Shown here in pieces: positions 11,799 through 24,788 of a stretch of DNA of 64,000 nucleotides. The stretch is from Emergomyces orientalis (lineage: Eukaryota > Ascomycota > Eurotiomycetes > Onygenales > Ajellomycetaceae): contig MOWL01000047.1 of the NCBI GenBank assembly GCA_002110485.1, positions 620,001 to 684,000 on the forward strand. Direction: 5' to 3'. The notes under the pieces are model-generated. The model was not told the DNA's origin. It made no database searches and saw only the letters and a list, made by a program, of their open reading frames with translations. The first letter of the stretch is position 1. Each line of letters opens with the position of its first letter. Made by a program: the position numbers and the translations under genes.

Positions 11799-12635
11799 TC
11801 ACTTCGGCGGGTACTTATTCTGGAAGAACCATCTATACCGAATTCAGTCAGCACAACTCCCAAGCAACGGCCCATGGATGCGCAAAAGGAAAGGGTAAAA
11901 AGAAAAGAGGCAACCAAAACTGACTTGCTAACGAAATAATCCACAACCCCGACGGCACCCACCGCCCCGGACCACATCCCCACAACCCTCCACGTCAACG
12001 CACCCTTAACATGCTTCTGATACGCGCCAAACCCCAACCCAGCGCCTGCAACGGCTATCAACATCGCGTTTACCAAAACGACGGGATTCGTCTTGTTACG
12101 GGCTAGGGTTGACTTGGCTGCGGCTGCTTTGTTCTTTGCGGCTTTCGATTTTTCCTTGGCGTGTTTTGCTGCGGCGCGTTCGGCTTCTGCTTCGGCTTCT
12201 TTGCGCCTCTGTTTCTCCTCGCGTTCGCACTCGATGCGCTCGGCTTGGGTGGTCGTTTTTACGGATTGGGATTCGTAGGTGGGGGGCACAGAGGAGATGT
12301 GGGGGGAGTCGACGTCGACTAAGGAGGTTGTCGGTGGTTCTGCGTCGGTGACTTCGACTTCACGGGGTTGGGGGGCGGCGCTGGGTTTTGCGGTTTTAAT
12401 GTTAGCATTTTGGATATAATATATACATTATATATTTCTTTTTCTTTTTAGGTGATAGGTTAATACTGATGGGGTTATATCAGTTTGTGTTTGTGTGTAT
12501 GCTAACTTACGCCTACATGGTTGTTAGTTAAGTATACGTGTATGGAAGAGTAGAGTCTAGTTATACTATGAAATGATGACGTACTTCTCGAGGAGATTGC
12601 CGAGCACCGTGGGAGACTGCTTCGGCATAGGACAT
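11799..12635 (-). CDS. OM14: OM14-like mitochondrial outer-membrane protein with 2-nt microexon
   Basis: Proposed exons on the minus strand: 12635-12585, 12512-12511, 12380-11925, 11832-11799, giving 180 residues. The C-terminal half matches the OM14 pattern: NPVVLVN beginning a hydrophobic helix, a second hydrophobic segment GALTWRVVGMWSGAVGAVG and a short tail DYFVSKWFFQNKYPPK. The middle is an Ala/Lys/Glu-rich coiled region (AEAEAERAAAKHAKEKSKAA) and the N-terminus is MSYAEAVSHG. OM14 is an abundant outer-membrane protein linked in yeast to ribosome docking and porin/Om45 association. The 2-nt exon GC lies between a strong acceptor (CTAAC...TAG) and a strong donor (GTAAGT). Without it, exon 1 is out of frame with exon 3 and hits an early stop. 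Confidence 0.82.
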
Positions 12636-13924
12636 CTTCGATTTGGTATCCAGGTTTCTGTTGAGCAGTCGGAGGTTGTGAGGATGTAGTCTTCTCACTG
12701 GATGGAGATGAAACGGGCAGATGGTAGTCGGATGGATGTCTTCGGGATCGGCGGAGGAGGGATATTTGGGTGAGAAAGGGAAGGTTTGGGTGTATGGCGA
12801 TGAATATGGAACCTGGCGAGGAAAGCTATTTGGTTTCCCGTTGTCAGATTTGTTGTAGTTTTAAAATGAAGATGAGCAGCTACCTAGGCACCTAGGTAGT
12901 TACCGACACAACTATGTTCAAATAACAGCCAACCTGGATTGGATTGGATGAGTGAGAAAACCTTAATAGCTTTTTTCCTTGCCTGATATGTGGGATAAAT
13001 GATCAAGTACGGGTGAGGAGGATATGTTACTCCGGTAGGCCCCCGTCTATGTGAGGGAAATAGGCAGAGCAATAAGAAGAACAGAGTGAGAGAATGAGAA
13101 AATGCAACCGAAAGTATTTATCCCGTTGTATTTTGTAGCAGATGTACATCCGTACAGCCTACGGAATTCCCTGATTTCTTATGGGCGAAATTGAAGAGAG
13201 AGAAACGCATGCATGACGTCATGTCACGGGCTGTGACTTTGAACCTAGGATAAAGGGAACATGAAAATACGGACACTGAGATTATATGGTAATAATACTC
13301 GACAATGACACCTCACTAGCCACAGTTATACTTGGAACAAAGACTTTTTTGGGTGGGATTAGTTATGTCATGGCCTGTTGGATTGGGTGGGGTTATTGTG
13401 GGTTGTGGGTTTGTGGATTTGTGGATGCAGCTGCTGCTCTGTTTGTTTGGGCGATAACGATGGCGAAATATATTGTATTTAAATGGACCCATGAGATGTG
13501 TTTCAATTCGGCTTTATTCTCCCCCTTTGAATAAGTACGAAGTTAATAAGAATACACTTGTTGGCGAAATAGTAGAGCTGGGATTTCAATGGCCATTATA
13601 TTCAATTAGAATAAAAGACTCCACGAACAGAAAGAGGGGATGTAATTGTCGTTTCAAAAACCGGGGAGGTATTTGTGGGGTAGACGAAGCTCGCTGTATA
13701 TTTTAAATAAATGCACAAAGGTAGGCAGGTAATAAACAAACGGACGGACAGAAGACAAAGGAAGCACGGGTAATGAAAGAACGCAAAGAAAACGATAGAT
13801 ATATGGTCAAGAATACATTTTTTTAGTACATGCTGGAATTGGAGGTATGTGGGTGTGTGTTTGGGTTGCTGCAAGGGGGAAATTTCTAAATGATAATAAA
13901 AAGGGTGGAAGTAAGATTGGTTTT
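12636..13924. other. intergenic, no gene seen
   Basis: This holds the OM14-like promoter and the downstream region of the E2 gene. ORFs of 60-125 codons are overlapping and low in quality. Confidence 0.5.
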
Positions 13925-15660
13925 CTAGAGAAGTAGCTCGAGCGGGTTCTCGACAATCTTCTTCAGCTCTTTCATCCACTCAGCACCCACCGCCCCATCA
14001 ATAACCTTATGGTCGAAGCTGGCAGTAACTACAATCTGGTCATCCCATTTCACGGAGGTGGTGCTGCCCTCTTCCTCACCCTCCACGGGCACTGCTACCT
14101 TGCGCGTCGTGCCCACGGCTAGAATACCGGCTTGTGGCGGGTTGATGACAGCGGTGAAGCGCTCGACGGCAGAGTTCATGCCCATGTTGCTGATCGTGAA
14201 CGTGCCGCCGATGTATTCCTCGGGCTTGAGCTTGTTCTCGCGCGCGCGCTTGCCCAAGTCCTTGATCTGGTTGGAGATGCTGGATAGGCCGAGGGTTTCG
14301 ACGTTCTTCACGATGGGTGTGATGAGGCCAGCAGGCGTGGCGACGGCGACGCTGATATCTGCCGTCTTGTGCTGGCGGATGCTGACTTGTCCGTTCTCTT
14401 CGATCCAGTGGGAGTTGACAGCGGGTACTTTTATGAGAGCGGCTGCACAGGCTTTGACGAGGAAGTCGTTTACGGACAGTTTGTATTTACCATCAGCAGA
14501 GGCGTTGAGGGCCTCACGAAGCTTGAGCAGTTTGCTGACGGAAAGGTTGGATGTCACGAAATAATGCGGGTTTTCTCGGACGGATTGGACGAGACGATTG
14601 GCAATTGTCTTGCGCATGGACGTGGCAGGGATATCTTCATAAGTTGGGCCAGCCGCAGCAGCAACTGCGCCACTAGGCTGGTACTTCTCGATATCTTGTT
14701 TTGTTACTCTCCCACCAGGACCAGTACCCTTGACGTCCTTGAGCGGCACGCCCTGCTCCAAAGCTAGAGATTTGACTGCGGGAGCAATAAATGGCTCTCT
14801 GTCCAAACTCGATTGTAGTTTCTCGCCAGTCGACTCTGGTTCCTCAGCTGCAGACTGCGATTCTTCGGTGGCGGGGGCGGGATTGGATTCGGGTTCCTCC
14901 TTTTGTTGTGTTGGCTCCTTCTCCACAGCAGGTGCCTTCTCTCCAGCGTCTTCCAGCGAGAATGACTCAAACGACGAAATGTCAGTTCCCTCTTCCACCA
15001 TGACTGCAATTGGCTGCGGAGAATATTAGTTTCCAGTATAGCATCCACTTAAAAGACAACAAAAAGTGCGCCTCCGCGTAATATCATGACGACACACTTA
15101 CATTGCCCACGGCAACATCTTTCTCACCAGCTTCTTTCAGAATTTTTGCCAGAACGCCTTCTTCTTGGAATTCGAAATCCATCTGAGCTTTGTCTGTTTC
15201 AATCTCCACTAGCACATCGCCGGGAGCAAGGACATCTCCAGCCTTTTTCTGCCACGCTCCGATATTTCCCGCAGTCATCGTTGGGGATAGCGCGGGCATG
15301 CTAATAATTGTGTGTGGAGGGTAGGCTGATAAAGAGGGTGTAAAAGATCCGCGTTAGTGAATGTAGGTCAATTGAATTTCACGATCAATATAAATCCCCT
15401 TCGTTTTTGCCGACTTACATTTGGACGCATAGTATCTGGCAAGCGCAGCGTAGGCTGGTAACTGTGGTCTACAACAGTGAAAGAACCAAACAATCAGCAT
15501 CAAGTTTCAAGGCGACACGATCAGGATTCATAATAATTGGGGCATACCGGACAGCATCACGCAGTCGATACAAATGCCGCGATTCCCGTGTACTGATGGA
15601 TGCGCTTCTGGAAAATAAAGAGCGGCAAGAAGCAGACCGGGACATGACGGTGGCAGCCAT
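13925..15660 (-). CDS. LAT1: dihydrolipoamide acetyltransferase, pyruvate dehydrogenase E2
   Basis: Four exons on the minus strand: 15660-15548, 15468-15419, 15325-15102, 15013-13925, in phase, 491 residues. The N-terminus is a Ser/Arg-rich mitochondrial presequence. The single lipoyl domain starts at MPALSPTM (residue 64), with the lipoylated lysine in EIETDKA at about residue 100. An acidic Pro/Ala/Glu linker follows, then the peripheral-subunit-binding domain (FIAPAVKSLALEQGV..., about 200-240). The acyltransferase catalytic domain ends with the active-site motif DHKVIDGA near residue 463. It forms the core of the mitochondrial pyruvate dehydrogenase complex and makes acetyl-CoA. It is transcribed divergently from SEC7. 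Confidence 0.96.
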
Positions 15661-16297
15661 CTTGAGCTATGAAAAAAAAAAAAAAAGAGGGCAAAGAAGA
15701 GGGCAATTGAGCGCCCCAAGGTCACAGTAGAAAGAAGAACAGAATCAGAACCCAGAATCACGGAGAAGCAGAGTGAGAGAGAGGGACTGTGTGTGTGCGT
15801 GTTTGAAGGGTATGGAGATATTTCCCCATTGTTTCTCTTATGGTGTAGTCAGCAAAAGCGGTCTTTTTTGTTGAGCTTCAGCCAGGGTCCAGAAGAGGCT
15901 TAGTGTGGCTTGGCATCTAACCCTGGAGCTGCCAAGCAATTCTAAAAAAGGCTAGATCAGGGTTGGCAGGCACCTTACTGTATTTGTTTTAGCCCACTTC
16001 TTCCTTCATCGAGCCAAACCATTCTGGAAATAGCGTCAGGCTCTTGCTCATTAGTCAGTATAGTGGCTGAGTCAGGAACACGTGATTCAAGGCCACTCCA
16101 TCTAGTCTTAGCGTTGGCTATCTGTTCTCCATACAACTTTGCATAGTTCATGTCGTGGCATTTCATGCTTTCCATGCTTTTCATATATACCCTTTGCCGT
16201 GTATGTGTTTCCTTTGCATCTTGCTTTATTCTTCCGTCTTCAATGTGGACGGTTAATCTGGTGGCGTGCAACCCCCTTATGCCCGCTCGTCCTTTCA
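15661..16297. promoter_or_regulatory. divergent promoter region between LAT1 and SEC7
   Basis: A 637-bp gap between two divergent start codons, so it must carry both promoters and 5' leaders. I cannot assign specific factor sites. An ORF in frame with SEC7 extends upstream to 16139, but that part reads as unstructured hydrophobic translation of a leader. Confidence 0.6.
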
Positions 16298-19200
16298 ATG
16301 GCTGAGCTCGATTATGTTCCCCCAAAGTCACCCGCGGCTTTGGCGGAGCCTGCTCAGGCAGTCGGCGACCTGCACCACGACAAACGCGAACTGCCCCAAA
16401 AGCCTCGCTCCCCGCCATTGTCGTCTGCTGGTGACGGGGACCTGGATTCATCAGCCGAAGGGGAAACCGAAGTAAATATGGATGTCTCCCCGACCGCCAC
16501 CTCCCCCGATCCGGAGCCCCTACAACATGAGGATAAGGATGAGGGCCGCTCGATCACTCTCAATTTTGAGCAGGCAGAAGCGGTTGTTGATGATGAAAAA
16601 AGAAATGCAGCAGAAACTAATCCAGATAATGGGGGAAACACTACCGAGGGCCTGGAAGGTGCTGAAGGCTCTGCTCAAAACGCCGAGTTGGAGGAGGCCA
16701 AACCTCCCTTGACCGAGGACGATGCTCCAACAGACTTAGCCCAAGCGCGAACAAATACACCTGATATAAGAACGCGTTCGGACTCGAGGTCCACGGTCGC
16801 AACCCAGAGCACACAACGATCTACTCCAATTAGTTCCGCCGTGTTCATTTTAACGGCACTCGATACAATCGGGTCCTCAAAAGAAGCCCGACGTAGCAAG
16901 GAGTTGGAAGATGCTGTATCCAAGGCTCATGTGAACATCAAGCAATCCGACCAACATCCTATTGATCCGGAAGTCATCTTTCTACCCTTACAATTGGCCA
17001 CGAAGACGCTTAGCATTCCGCTACAGGTGACCGCTCTAGATTGCATCGGCAAATTGATCACCTATTCTTACTTCGCGTTTCCCTCCACTCCTGCTGGCGA
17101 ACATCCACAAACTCCTCCTGATCAGCCTCCACTAATAGAACGTGCTATTGAAACAATTTGTGATTGTTTTGAAAACGAATCCACCCCGGCTGAAATACAG
17201 CAACAGATCATCAAGTCCCTCCTCGCCGCGGTCCTGAATGACAAGATTGTCGTCCACGGGGCTGGTCTTCTAAAGGCCGTTAGACAGATATACAATATAT
17301 TTATTTATTCCAAGTCTAGTCAGAACCAACAGGTTGCCCAAGGATCACTCACGCAGATGGTGGGCACGGTGTACGATAGGGTCCGCATTCGCCTGGACCT
17401 CAAGGAAGCACGGATTCGTGATCGGGAAGACCATGATGATGCTTCCCCGGCACCCGAATCGTTTAACCAGACCAATGGTGACACACCTAACGAGCACGAT
17501 TCGCCTTCAGAAGCTGCTCAGCCTGTTCCTGACCAACCTGTTGCCAAAGATTTGATGGAGAAGCTCACCCTACAGAGCTTTGAGACCCATAAAGATGATG
17601 CTCTGGTCAACGATAATGCTCCAACGATGGTTACGCGCGCAAAAGTCAATAGGAAGCAGGCCAAATCCGTATCTGGCGAGGAAGGTGATTCATTTGCCGA
17701 CGATGACGAGGACGAAATATATGTGAAAGATGCCTTCCTCGTTTTCCGCGCCTTGTGCAAACTCAGCCATAAAATCCTTTCACACGAGCAGCAGCTGGAT
17801 ATCAAATCCCAGAACATGAGATCAAAGTTACTTTCTTTACACTTAATCCAGCACCTGCTCAGCAACCACATTGCGGTTTTTACCTCTCCTCTTTCAACCT
17901 TAAAGCACAGCAGTAGTTCCTCCGACTCCATGACGCTTTTGGAAGCTATCAAGCCTCATCTTTGTCTAAGCCTCAGCAGAAATGGCGCTAGCTCTGTCCT
18001 GCGCGTTTTCGAAGTTGGTTGTGAGATATTTTGGCTCATGCTCAAGCACATGAGAGTCATGCTCAAGGTCAGTCCTTACCACCATTGCCCTTAAACACTT
18101 TCCATTAAATTTCTAATAACTTCCACAGAAAGAACTTGAGGTCTTCCTAAAGGAAATCTACCTCGCCATTTTGGAAAAGCGGAGTTCTCCAATGTTTCAA
18201 AAGCTGTACTTTATGGACATTCTCGAGAGGCTCTCTGCTGACCCAAGAGCGCTCGTGGAGATCTATTTGAATTATGACTGTGATCGGACTGCTTTAGAAA
18301 ATATGTTTCAGGGGTATGTCAATATTGGGTCCTGATAGAACTAAAATATGTTAAAGCTAACGGAAAACAGCATTATCGAACATTTATCGAGGCAATCTAG
18401 TGCCCCTGTAACAGTCACGGCGATACAGGAGCAACAATATCAGGAGCAACACAACAAAACATCACATACTACTAATGATTGGCATCAAAAAGGAACACTT
18501 CCACCTTCCCTTTCCACTGCCAAAATGAGCGCCGGAACACCCGCCGGTACACAGAATATCCCCCCAGAATACATGATGAAACAGCGGGCGCTAGAATGCC
18601 TAGTGGAAATTTTAAGATCTTTAGATGTTTGGTCATCTCGGAAGCTCGAGGAGCAAAACCCTACCGGCCGCGAAGAGCAACCGAGATCCTCCATAGGAGG
18701 ATCCAGAGAATCACTAGATACGGGTTCTATCTTAGCTGCACCTTCACCTAATACTGAGAACGGAGAGCTCACACCAGGGCAATCTACACCTATAGTGGAT
18801 GATGATCCCAATCAGATAGAAAAAGTGAAGCAAAGGAAAATTGCCCTTACCAATGCTATCAGGCAATTTAATTTCAAACCCAAAAGAGGAATCAAAGTTC
18901 TGTTAGCGGAAGGATTCATCCGGTCAAACTCCCCTGCGGATATTGCAAGCTTCCTAATTCGGAATGATCGACTAGATAAAGCAACTCTTGGAGAATATCT
19001 TGGGGAGGGTGATGCAGAAAATATTGCCATTATGCACGCATTTGTTGATTGTATGGATTTCAAGAAGCGACGTTTCGTGGATGCTCTGCGGCAATTCTTG
19101 CAGAGCTTTCGACTACCTGGCGAGTCGCAGAAAATCGACCGCTTCATGCTTAAATTTGCTGAGCGCTATTTAACTGGCAACCCCAATGCCTTCGCAACTG

Positions 19201-22200
19201 CCGATGCTGCTTACGTCCTTGCGTATTCGGTCATCTTGTTGAATACCGATCTCCATAGCGTCAAAATGAAGGGACGGCGAATGACAAAACAGGATTTCAT
19301 CAATAATAACCGGGGTATTAATGATAATAGTGACCTTCCTGAAGAGTATCTTTCTGGTATTTATGATGAGATTGCCAATAATGAGATCGTGCTCAATACA
19401 GAGAGGGAGAATGCTGCCAATCTTGGTCTACAAACACAACCACAACCAGGGTTGGCCACCAGGGCAGGACAGGTTTTGGCAACGGTGGGACGCGATGTGC
19501 AGGGCGAACGGTACGCGCAAGCGTCGGAAGAGATTGCCAACAAGACTGAACAATTGTATCGGAGTTTGATCCGGGCGCAACGTAAGTCTGCGGTCAAAGA
19601 AGCTCTGTCGCGCTTCATTCCCGCGACCTCAGCTCGGCATGTTGGATCCATGTTCAATGTTACCTGGATGTCTTTCCTTTCTGGTCTATCAGCGCACGTC
19701 CAGGATACCCAACAATTAGACACGATACGTCTCTGTATGGAGGGAATTCGACTTTCGATCCGCATTGCCTGCCAATTCGACCTGGAAACCCCTCGCGTTG
19801 CGTTCGTTACCGTACTGGCGAAATTTACGAATCTAGGCAACCTTAGAGAAATGATGGCTAAAAATGTCGAAGCGTTGAAGGTGCTTCTTGACGTCGCTAT
19901 CACTGAGGGTAACCATTTGAAGGAATCTTGGCGAGAAATCTTGACTTGTATAAGTCAACTTGATAGATTTCAGCTCCTTACCGATGGCGTGGATGAGGGG
20001 ACGCTGCCGGATGTGTCCATGGCTAGGCTCACTCCGCCGTCCACTGCAGACGCGTCTCGCGCCCGAAAATCCCTTCAAGCATCCCGGCGACCACGACCCC
20101 GTTCTATCCATACTGCAAATGCGCCCTACCGTGCAGAAGTCGCTATGGAAAGCCGCTCGACGGAGATGATTCGCGGCGTTGACCGGATATTTACCAATAC
20201 CGCCAACCTCTCCAACGATGCCATTGTAGACTTTGTTCGCGCGCTTAGCCACGTGAGCTGGCAAGAGATCCAATCTTCTGGCCAAAGCGACTCGCCTCGT
20301 ACCTACAGCCTCCAAAAAGTGGTTGAGATCAGTTACTATAACATGACTCGAGTTAGGATCGAATGGAACAGGATCTGGGATGTTTTGGGCGAGCACTTCA
20401 ACCAGGTTGGCTGCCACACTAATACAGCTGTCGTATTCTTTGCTCTCGACTCGCTCCGCCAGCTTTCCATGAGGTTCATGGAATTGGGAGAACTGCCCGG
20501 TTTCAAATTCCAGAAAGATTTCTTGAAACCCTTTGAGCATGTCATGGCTAATAGCAGTACAGTCACTGTTAAGGATATGGTACTCCGTTGTCTCATTCAG
20601 ATGATTCAAGCTCGTGGCGATAATATTCGGTCTGGTTGGAAGACTATGTTTGGTGTTTTCACTGTTGCTGCGCGAGAACCTTATGGTATGTTCCAAAACA
20701 TGTTGAAAAAGATAACTCTCGTTTATAACATAAGCTCTAACGATTCGTACAGAGGGAATCGTTAGCATGGCGTTTGAGCACGTCCTGCAGGTTTACACAA
20801 CTCGTTTTGGTGTTATCATCACCCAGGGCGCGTTTGCCGACCTCATTGTGTGTCTCACAGAGTTTTCGAAAAATCTCAAGTTCCAGAAAAAATCGCTTCA
20901 GGCCATTGAAACGTTGAAATCGACAATTCCCAAAATGTTGAAAACACCTGAATGCCCGTTGTATCAGCGCCGCCCTGGACAAGAAGGGGATGATGTGCCA
21001 ACTGTCCCCCTCCAGCCAAGTCGACAATCGGCAGAGGAGCAATTCTGGTATCCTGTCTTGATCGCGTTCCAGGACGTGCTGATGACTGGTGATGATCTTG
21101 AAGTTCGATCCAGGTAAGATAATAAAACTACTAGATTTATAGTTTTTATTTTTGTTGCTGATTTATGACAATAATAGAGCGTTGAATTATCTTTTCGAGA
21201 CTCTGATCCGATATGGAGGAGATTTCCCTCCAGAATTTTGGGATGTCCTTTGGAGACAACTACTATATCCCATTTTCGTCGTGCTCCAGTCAAAATCGGA
21301 GATGTCAAAGGTACCCAATCATGAAGAGCTGTCTGTTTGGCTTTCAACCACAATGATCCAAGCACTTCGTAATATGATTACTCTGTTCACGCATTACTTC
21401 GATTCCCTCGAGTATATGCTGGATCGCTTTTTGGAGCTACTCACATTGTGCATATGCCAAGAGAACGACACCATCGCACGCATTGGCAGTAATTGTCTGC
21501 AACAGCTTATATTGCAGAACGTTTCCAAATTCCAGCAGAAACATTGGACCAAAATTGTAGGCGCTTTCGTGGAATTGTTTGAGAAGACCACTGCCTATGA
21601 ACTATTTACTGCTGCAGCTACCACAACTCCTACCAGGGAACCAGAACCTCAAAAACACGCTGCTGAAAGTGCCGCTAGTGCCGAATCAACTGATGGAACT
21701 TCGCAAGAAGAACTTTCCCCTACTTCCACGCCGACGAAAGTAAATGGAAACCGGCCGTATGATGGTGAAAGTCAGGAAGCGGAGGATAGTCAGTTGAGTC
21801 CTGGCCAGCCACCACCAGCTGCATCTTCAGAGCTTGAAGATTACCGCCCCCAATCGGACATGGGGCAACCTCCCGCTGTAGTTACAGTTGCTCGACGACG
21901 ATTCTTCAACCGAATCATCACAAACTGTGTTTTACAGTTATTGATGATTGAGACCGTCAATGAACTCTTCTCGAACGATGCCGTCTACGCGCAGATACCC
22001 AGCCAGGAGCTTCTGCGCCTGATGGCACTCCTGAAAAAGAGCTACCAATTCGCGAAAAAGTTCAATGAAGCCAAGGATCTGAGAGTCCAATTGTGGCGAC
22101 AGGGGTTCATGAAACAGCCACCAAATCTCCTCAAGCAGGAAAGTGGCAGCGCTGCTACATATGTCAATATTCTTTTCCGCATGTACCATGATGAAGGCGA

Positions 22201-22669
22201 TGAGAGGAAGAGCAACAGAACCGAGACAGAAGCTGCGCTGATCCCGTAAGTTTTGCAAACACGCCAACTCAATAACAAAATACATTATTTCCCACAGCTA
22301 ACATGTGCCCGGTTTTTTAGCCTATGTGCGGATATAATCCGCGGCTACGCGCATCTGGACGAAGAAACCCAACAACGCAACATCGTAGCGTGGCGACCGG
22401 TCGTCGTGGACGTTATGGAAGGGTACACCGGCGTCCCCCGCGAAACATTCGAAAAACACATTGAAACATTCTACCCGATCTGCATTGATTTGCTTGGCCG
22501 CGATCTCAACAACGACATTCGCCTTGCATTATACTCCTTCCTCCGCCGGGTGGGAGAGTACCGTCTCGGAATGCCTCCATACATCCCACAAGAGACACCC
22601 TCCAGTCCACGGAGTTCCATTTCTCAACACTATTTCAATGGTAGCAGGAGGCGTAGTAAGGGTCGGTGA
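16298..22669 (+). CDS. SEC7: Sec7-family Arf guanine nucleotide exchange factor (SEC7/BIG)
   Basis: Six exons: 16298-18067, 18129-18313, 18371-20685, 20753-21113, 21178-22245, 22321-22669. All phases agree, giving 2015 residues, almost exactly the length of yeast Sec7. An acidic N-terminus precedes the DCB region. The HUS box, with the family's NYDCD signature, is at about residue 640. The catalytic Sec7 domain covers about 800-990 and contains the glutamic-finger motif FRLPGESQKIDR and AYSVILLNTDLHS. HDS repeats fill the C-terminal half. It activates Arf GTPases at the trans-Golgi by GDP/GTP exchange. The start at 16298 (MAELDY) is preferred over an in-frame upstream ATG at 16139, which would add a hydrophobic leader not expected in this family. 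Confidence 0.95.
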
Positions 22670-23366
22670 ATGAAACGCTATCTATTGATTTTATACAAGC
22701 ACCCTTATCTTTTCTCCTCTTTTTTTTTTCCCTTTGCATTACTAGTAAGATCTTTTAGCTGCTGCTTCAACTTCCCATTTTGCAGATTACCTACCTGTTT
22801 TGTTTCTTGTTTTCTATTATACGATGCTATCTACAAATGTTTTTGGGTCCGCACCTTTCTTTGTATTGTACAACTACCTAGACTTCGTTGGTTTGAACCT
22901 CTTATTTATTCATATTACTTATTATCCTCAGTGTCTCTTCTTTTGTAGTTTGTTGCATTTGAACAGACGCAATGCGCTAGGCGTTTCTTCTTATTCTGCA
23001 TTTCACACTTTTCATGACGTATGTCTGTACATATGTACTGTACATACATACCTACCTCTGTCTGCCTTAGCCGTAGTCACTGTTGGCGGAAATCATTATA
23101 ACCGTATCATGGGAAAGCCTATGAAACCCTCAAATCTCCCACGCTAGATAATATGGACTGACTAGTTTGGTATCTATTTTTACAGGCTACGATCCATGAT
23201 GAGATCGTCATCACTATTACCCCTGCGACAAATCATTGCAAAGGATCGCACAGCTAGAAATATGTACACGGAAGTGATAACTAGTATACAATGACATATC
23301 TCCCACCTGCACCCACCCGCTTCATACAATTATATGTTTTATGTATTCCGTAGAGAATACGTCCCA
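22670..23366. other. convergent intergenic region
   Basis: T-rich 3' flank of SEC7 and 3' flank of MET8. It includes TGTACATATGTACTGTACAT-like alternating purine/pyrimidine sequence near 23026. No gene seen. Confidence 0.5.
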
Positions 23367-24325
23367 TCAACAACTAAATCCCATACTCCCGTCAAAAACT
23401 GTCAGGCCTGCATTATCTCCTAGGCGCACTTGCTCGAACGTCGGCACTTTGTCTGAGGGATAGTAGCCGAGCAGGGTCTCGATATCATCCTCATCCATCT
23501 CTACGAGTTCTTCCAGGCTCCACATCTCGCATATCCGTGATATCCTATGCAGCTATCAGATGGAAAGAGAACGATGGACTAAAAAAAAAACCACAGGGAT
23601 GTGTGAACTGGGGAGGGTGCAAAGAAGTTATATTTGACTGACCATTTCATTCTCTTGGGCCCATCCTTCTGCGAAGAAGCGATCTCTCTAAGCCTCCTCC
23701 TCAATCTACCCACATTCTCAATCGCCGCGCCTGTATTCCCTGGCAATGTCCTTGCAATCTCCTTCCGAACAATGCTCGCCAACTTCGGCCCGTTCCCGTT
23801 CGTACTCACCATGATCTGTAGGGGCCCATCGCGGTGCACGCTCCCGAAGTAAAAATCGCACTCTGATGGCACATCGGCTATATTCGCGGGGATCCTGCGG
23901 TCCTTGCATAGCTTCCATATCTGCGTTGATGCCTCCGGGTCATCGACGGCAACGAGTACCATATCTACCACCCCCACGCCATTATCACTATTGGGATCGA
24001 GATCGCGTGGCTCGAATTTGCGGTCGATGTGCGAGACTTGTTTCGAGGCGATGCGGTAGGAGACTTCGTCGTTGAGGCCGGAGCAAGGGCAGATAACGGT
24101 TACCTTTGCATCGGCATTGAGCGCATGCACGATGCGGCCGGCTGCCACCTGTCGGTAGTCATTTTAGCCAGGTTAGTTGTAAGACAGACCAATTGAGATT
24201 TGATATAATATGCAGCTGCAACGTACCTCACCGCCGCCAACCACTAGTATATGTTTGTTCTTGACCTGCCATGCGACGATCAATGAGCCGCCTGGTTGGA
24301 TCTGGGGGAATTTAGAGGATGGCAT
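23367..24325 (-). CDS. MET8: siroheme synthase MET8 (precorrin-2 dehydrogenase/ferrochelatase)
   Basis: Three exons on the minus strand: 24325-24227, 24148-23643, 23544-23367, in phase, 260 residues, close to yeast Met8 (274). The N-terminus has the dinucleotide-binding motif HILVVGGGEVAAGR, split by the first intron after GGGE. The conserved VAVDDPEAS and PANIADVPSECDFYFGS segments follow. The last exon supplies the family's C-terminal WSLEELVEMDEDDIETLLGY segment. The enzyme oxidises precorrin-2 to sirohydrochlorin and inserts iron to make siroheme, the cofactor of sulfite and nitrite reductases. Head to head with the PRS5-like gene. Confidence 0.93.
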
Positions 24326-24788
24326 GGCAAGACATGTGGAACGAGTAGTGACTGGAAAAGAAATCAATGTAAATTTATTTTTAAAAAAATAAAACAAAAC
24401 AAAAAAAAAAAAAAGCAGAAAGCTGTTCAGTAGATATATATATCTTATTGTTGCTGTGGAATAAATATAAAAATATACACATATATATATATCGGCGACT
24501 TCTTGGCCAGCGATAAGAAATGTCTGGTCACATGCTCCTGATTATTCAGGCGTAAGTTAAAACTTGTTCATATAAATATCAAAATCCCCATCAAAATTGC
24601 TTCTGCACCCCTCAATGAACTGCAAATATCCACCACCAGCCGCCAGCAACGGGTTCAGACAAGAATATTACAGTGGCTGCAGCAGGAGAAAGGAATACGA
24701 CCGATATTGGCGGCATTTGACTCTTGTATTGTTCCATGACACTAGCAGTTGACTTTTCTTCACATCCCTATAAAAATATAGAGCAGTT
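24326..24788. promoter_or_regulatory. divergent promoter region between MET8 and PRS5-like gene
   Basis: A 463-bp gap between divergent starts. It contains an A-rich tract near 24395-24415 and a TA-repeat around 24481-24493. No specific operator could be assigned. Confidence 0.55.

Noticed and set aside
16139..16297. Upstream in-frame extension of SEC7 (MHSSCRG...)
   Set aside because: It would add a hydrophobic Cys/Phe-rich leader not expected for a cytosolic Sec7 protein; MAELDY at 16298 is the more natural start.
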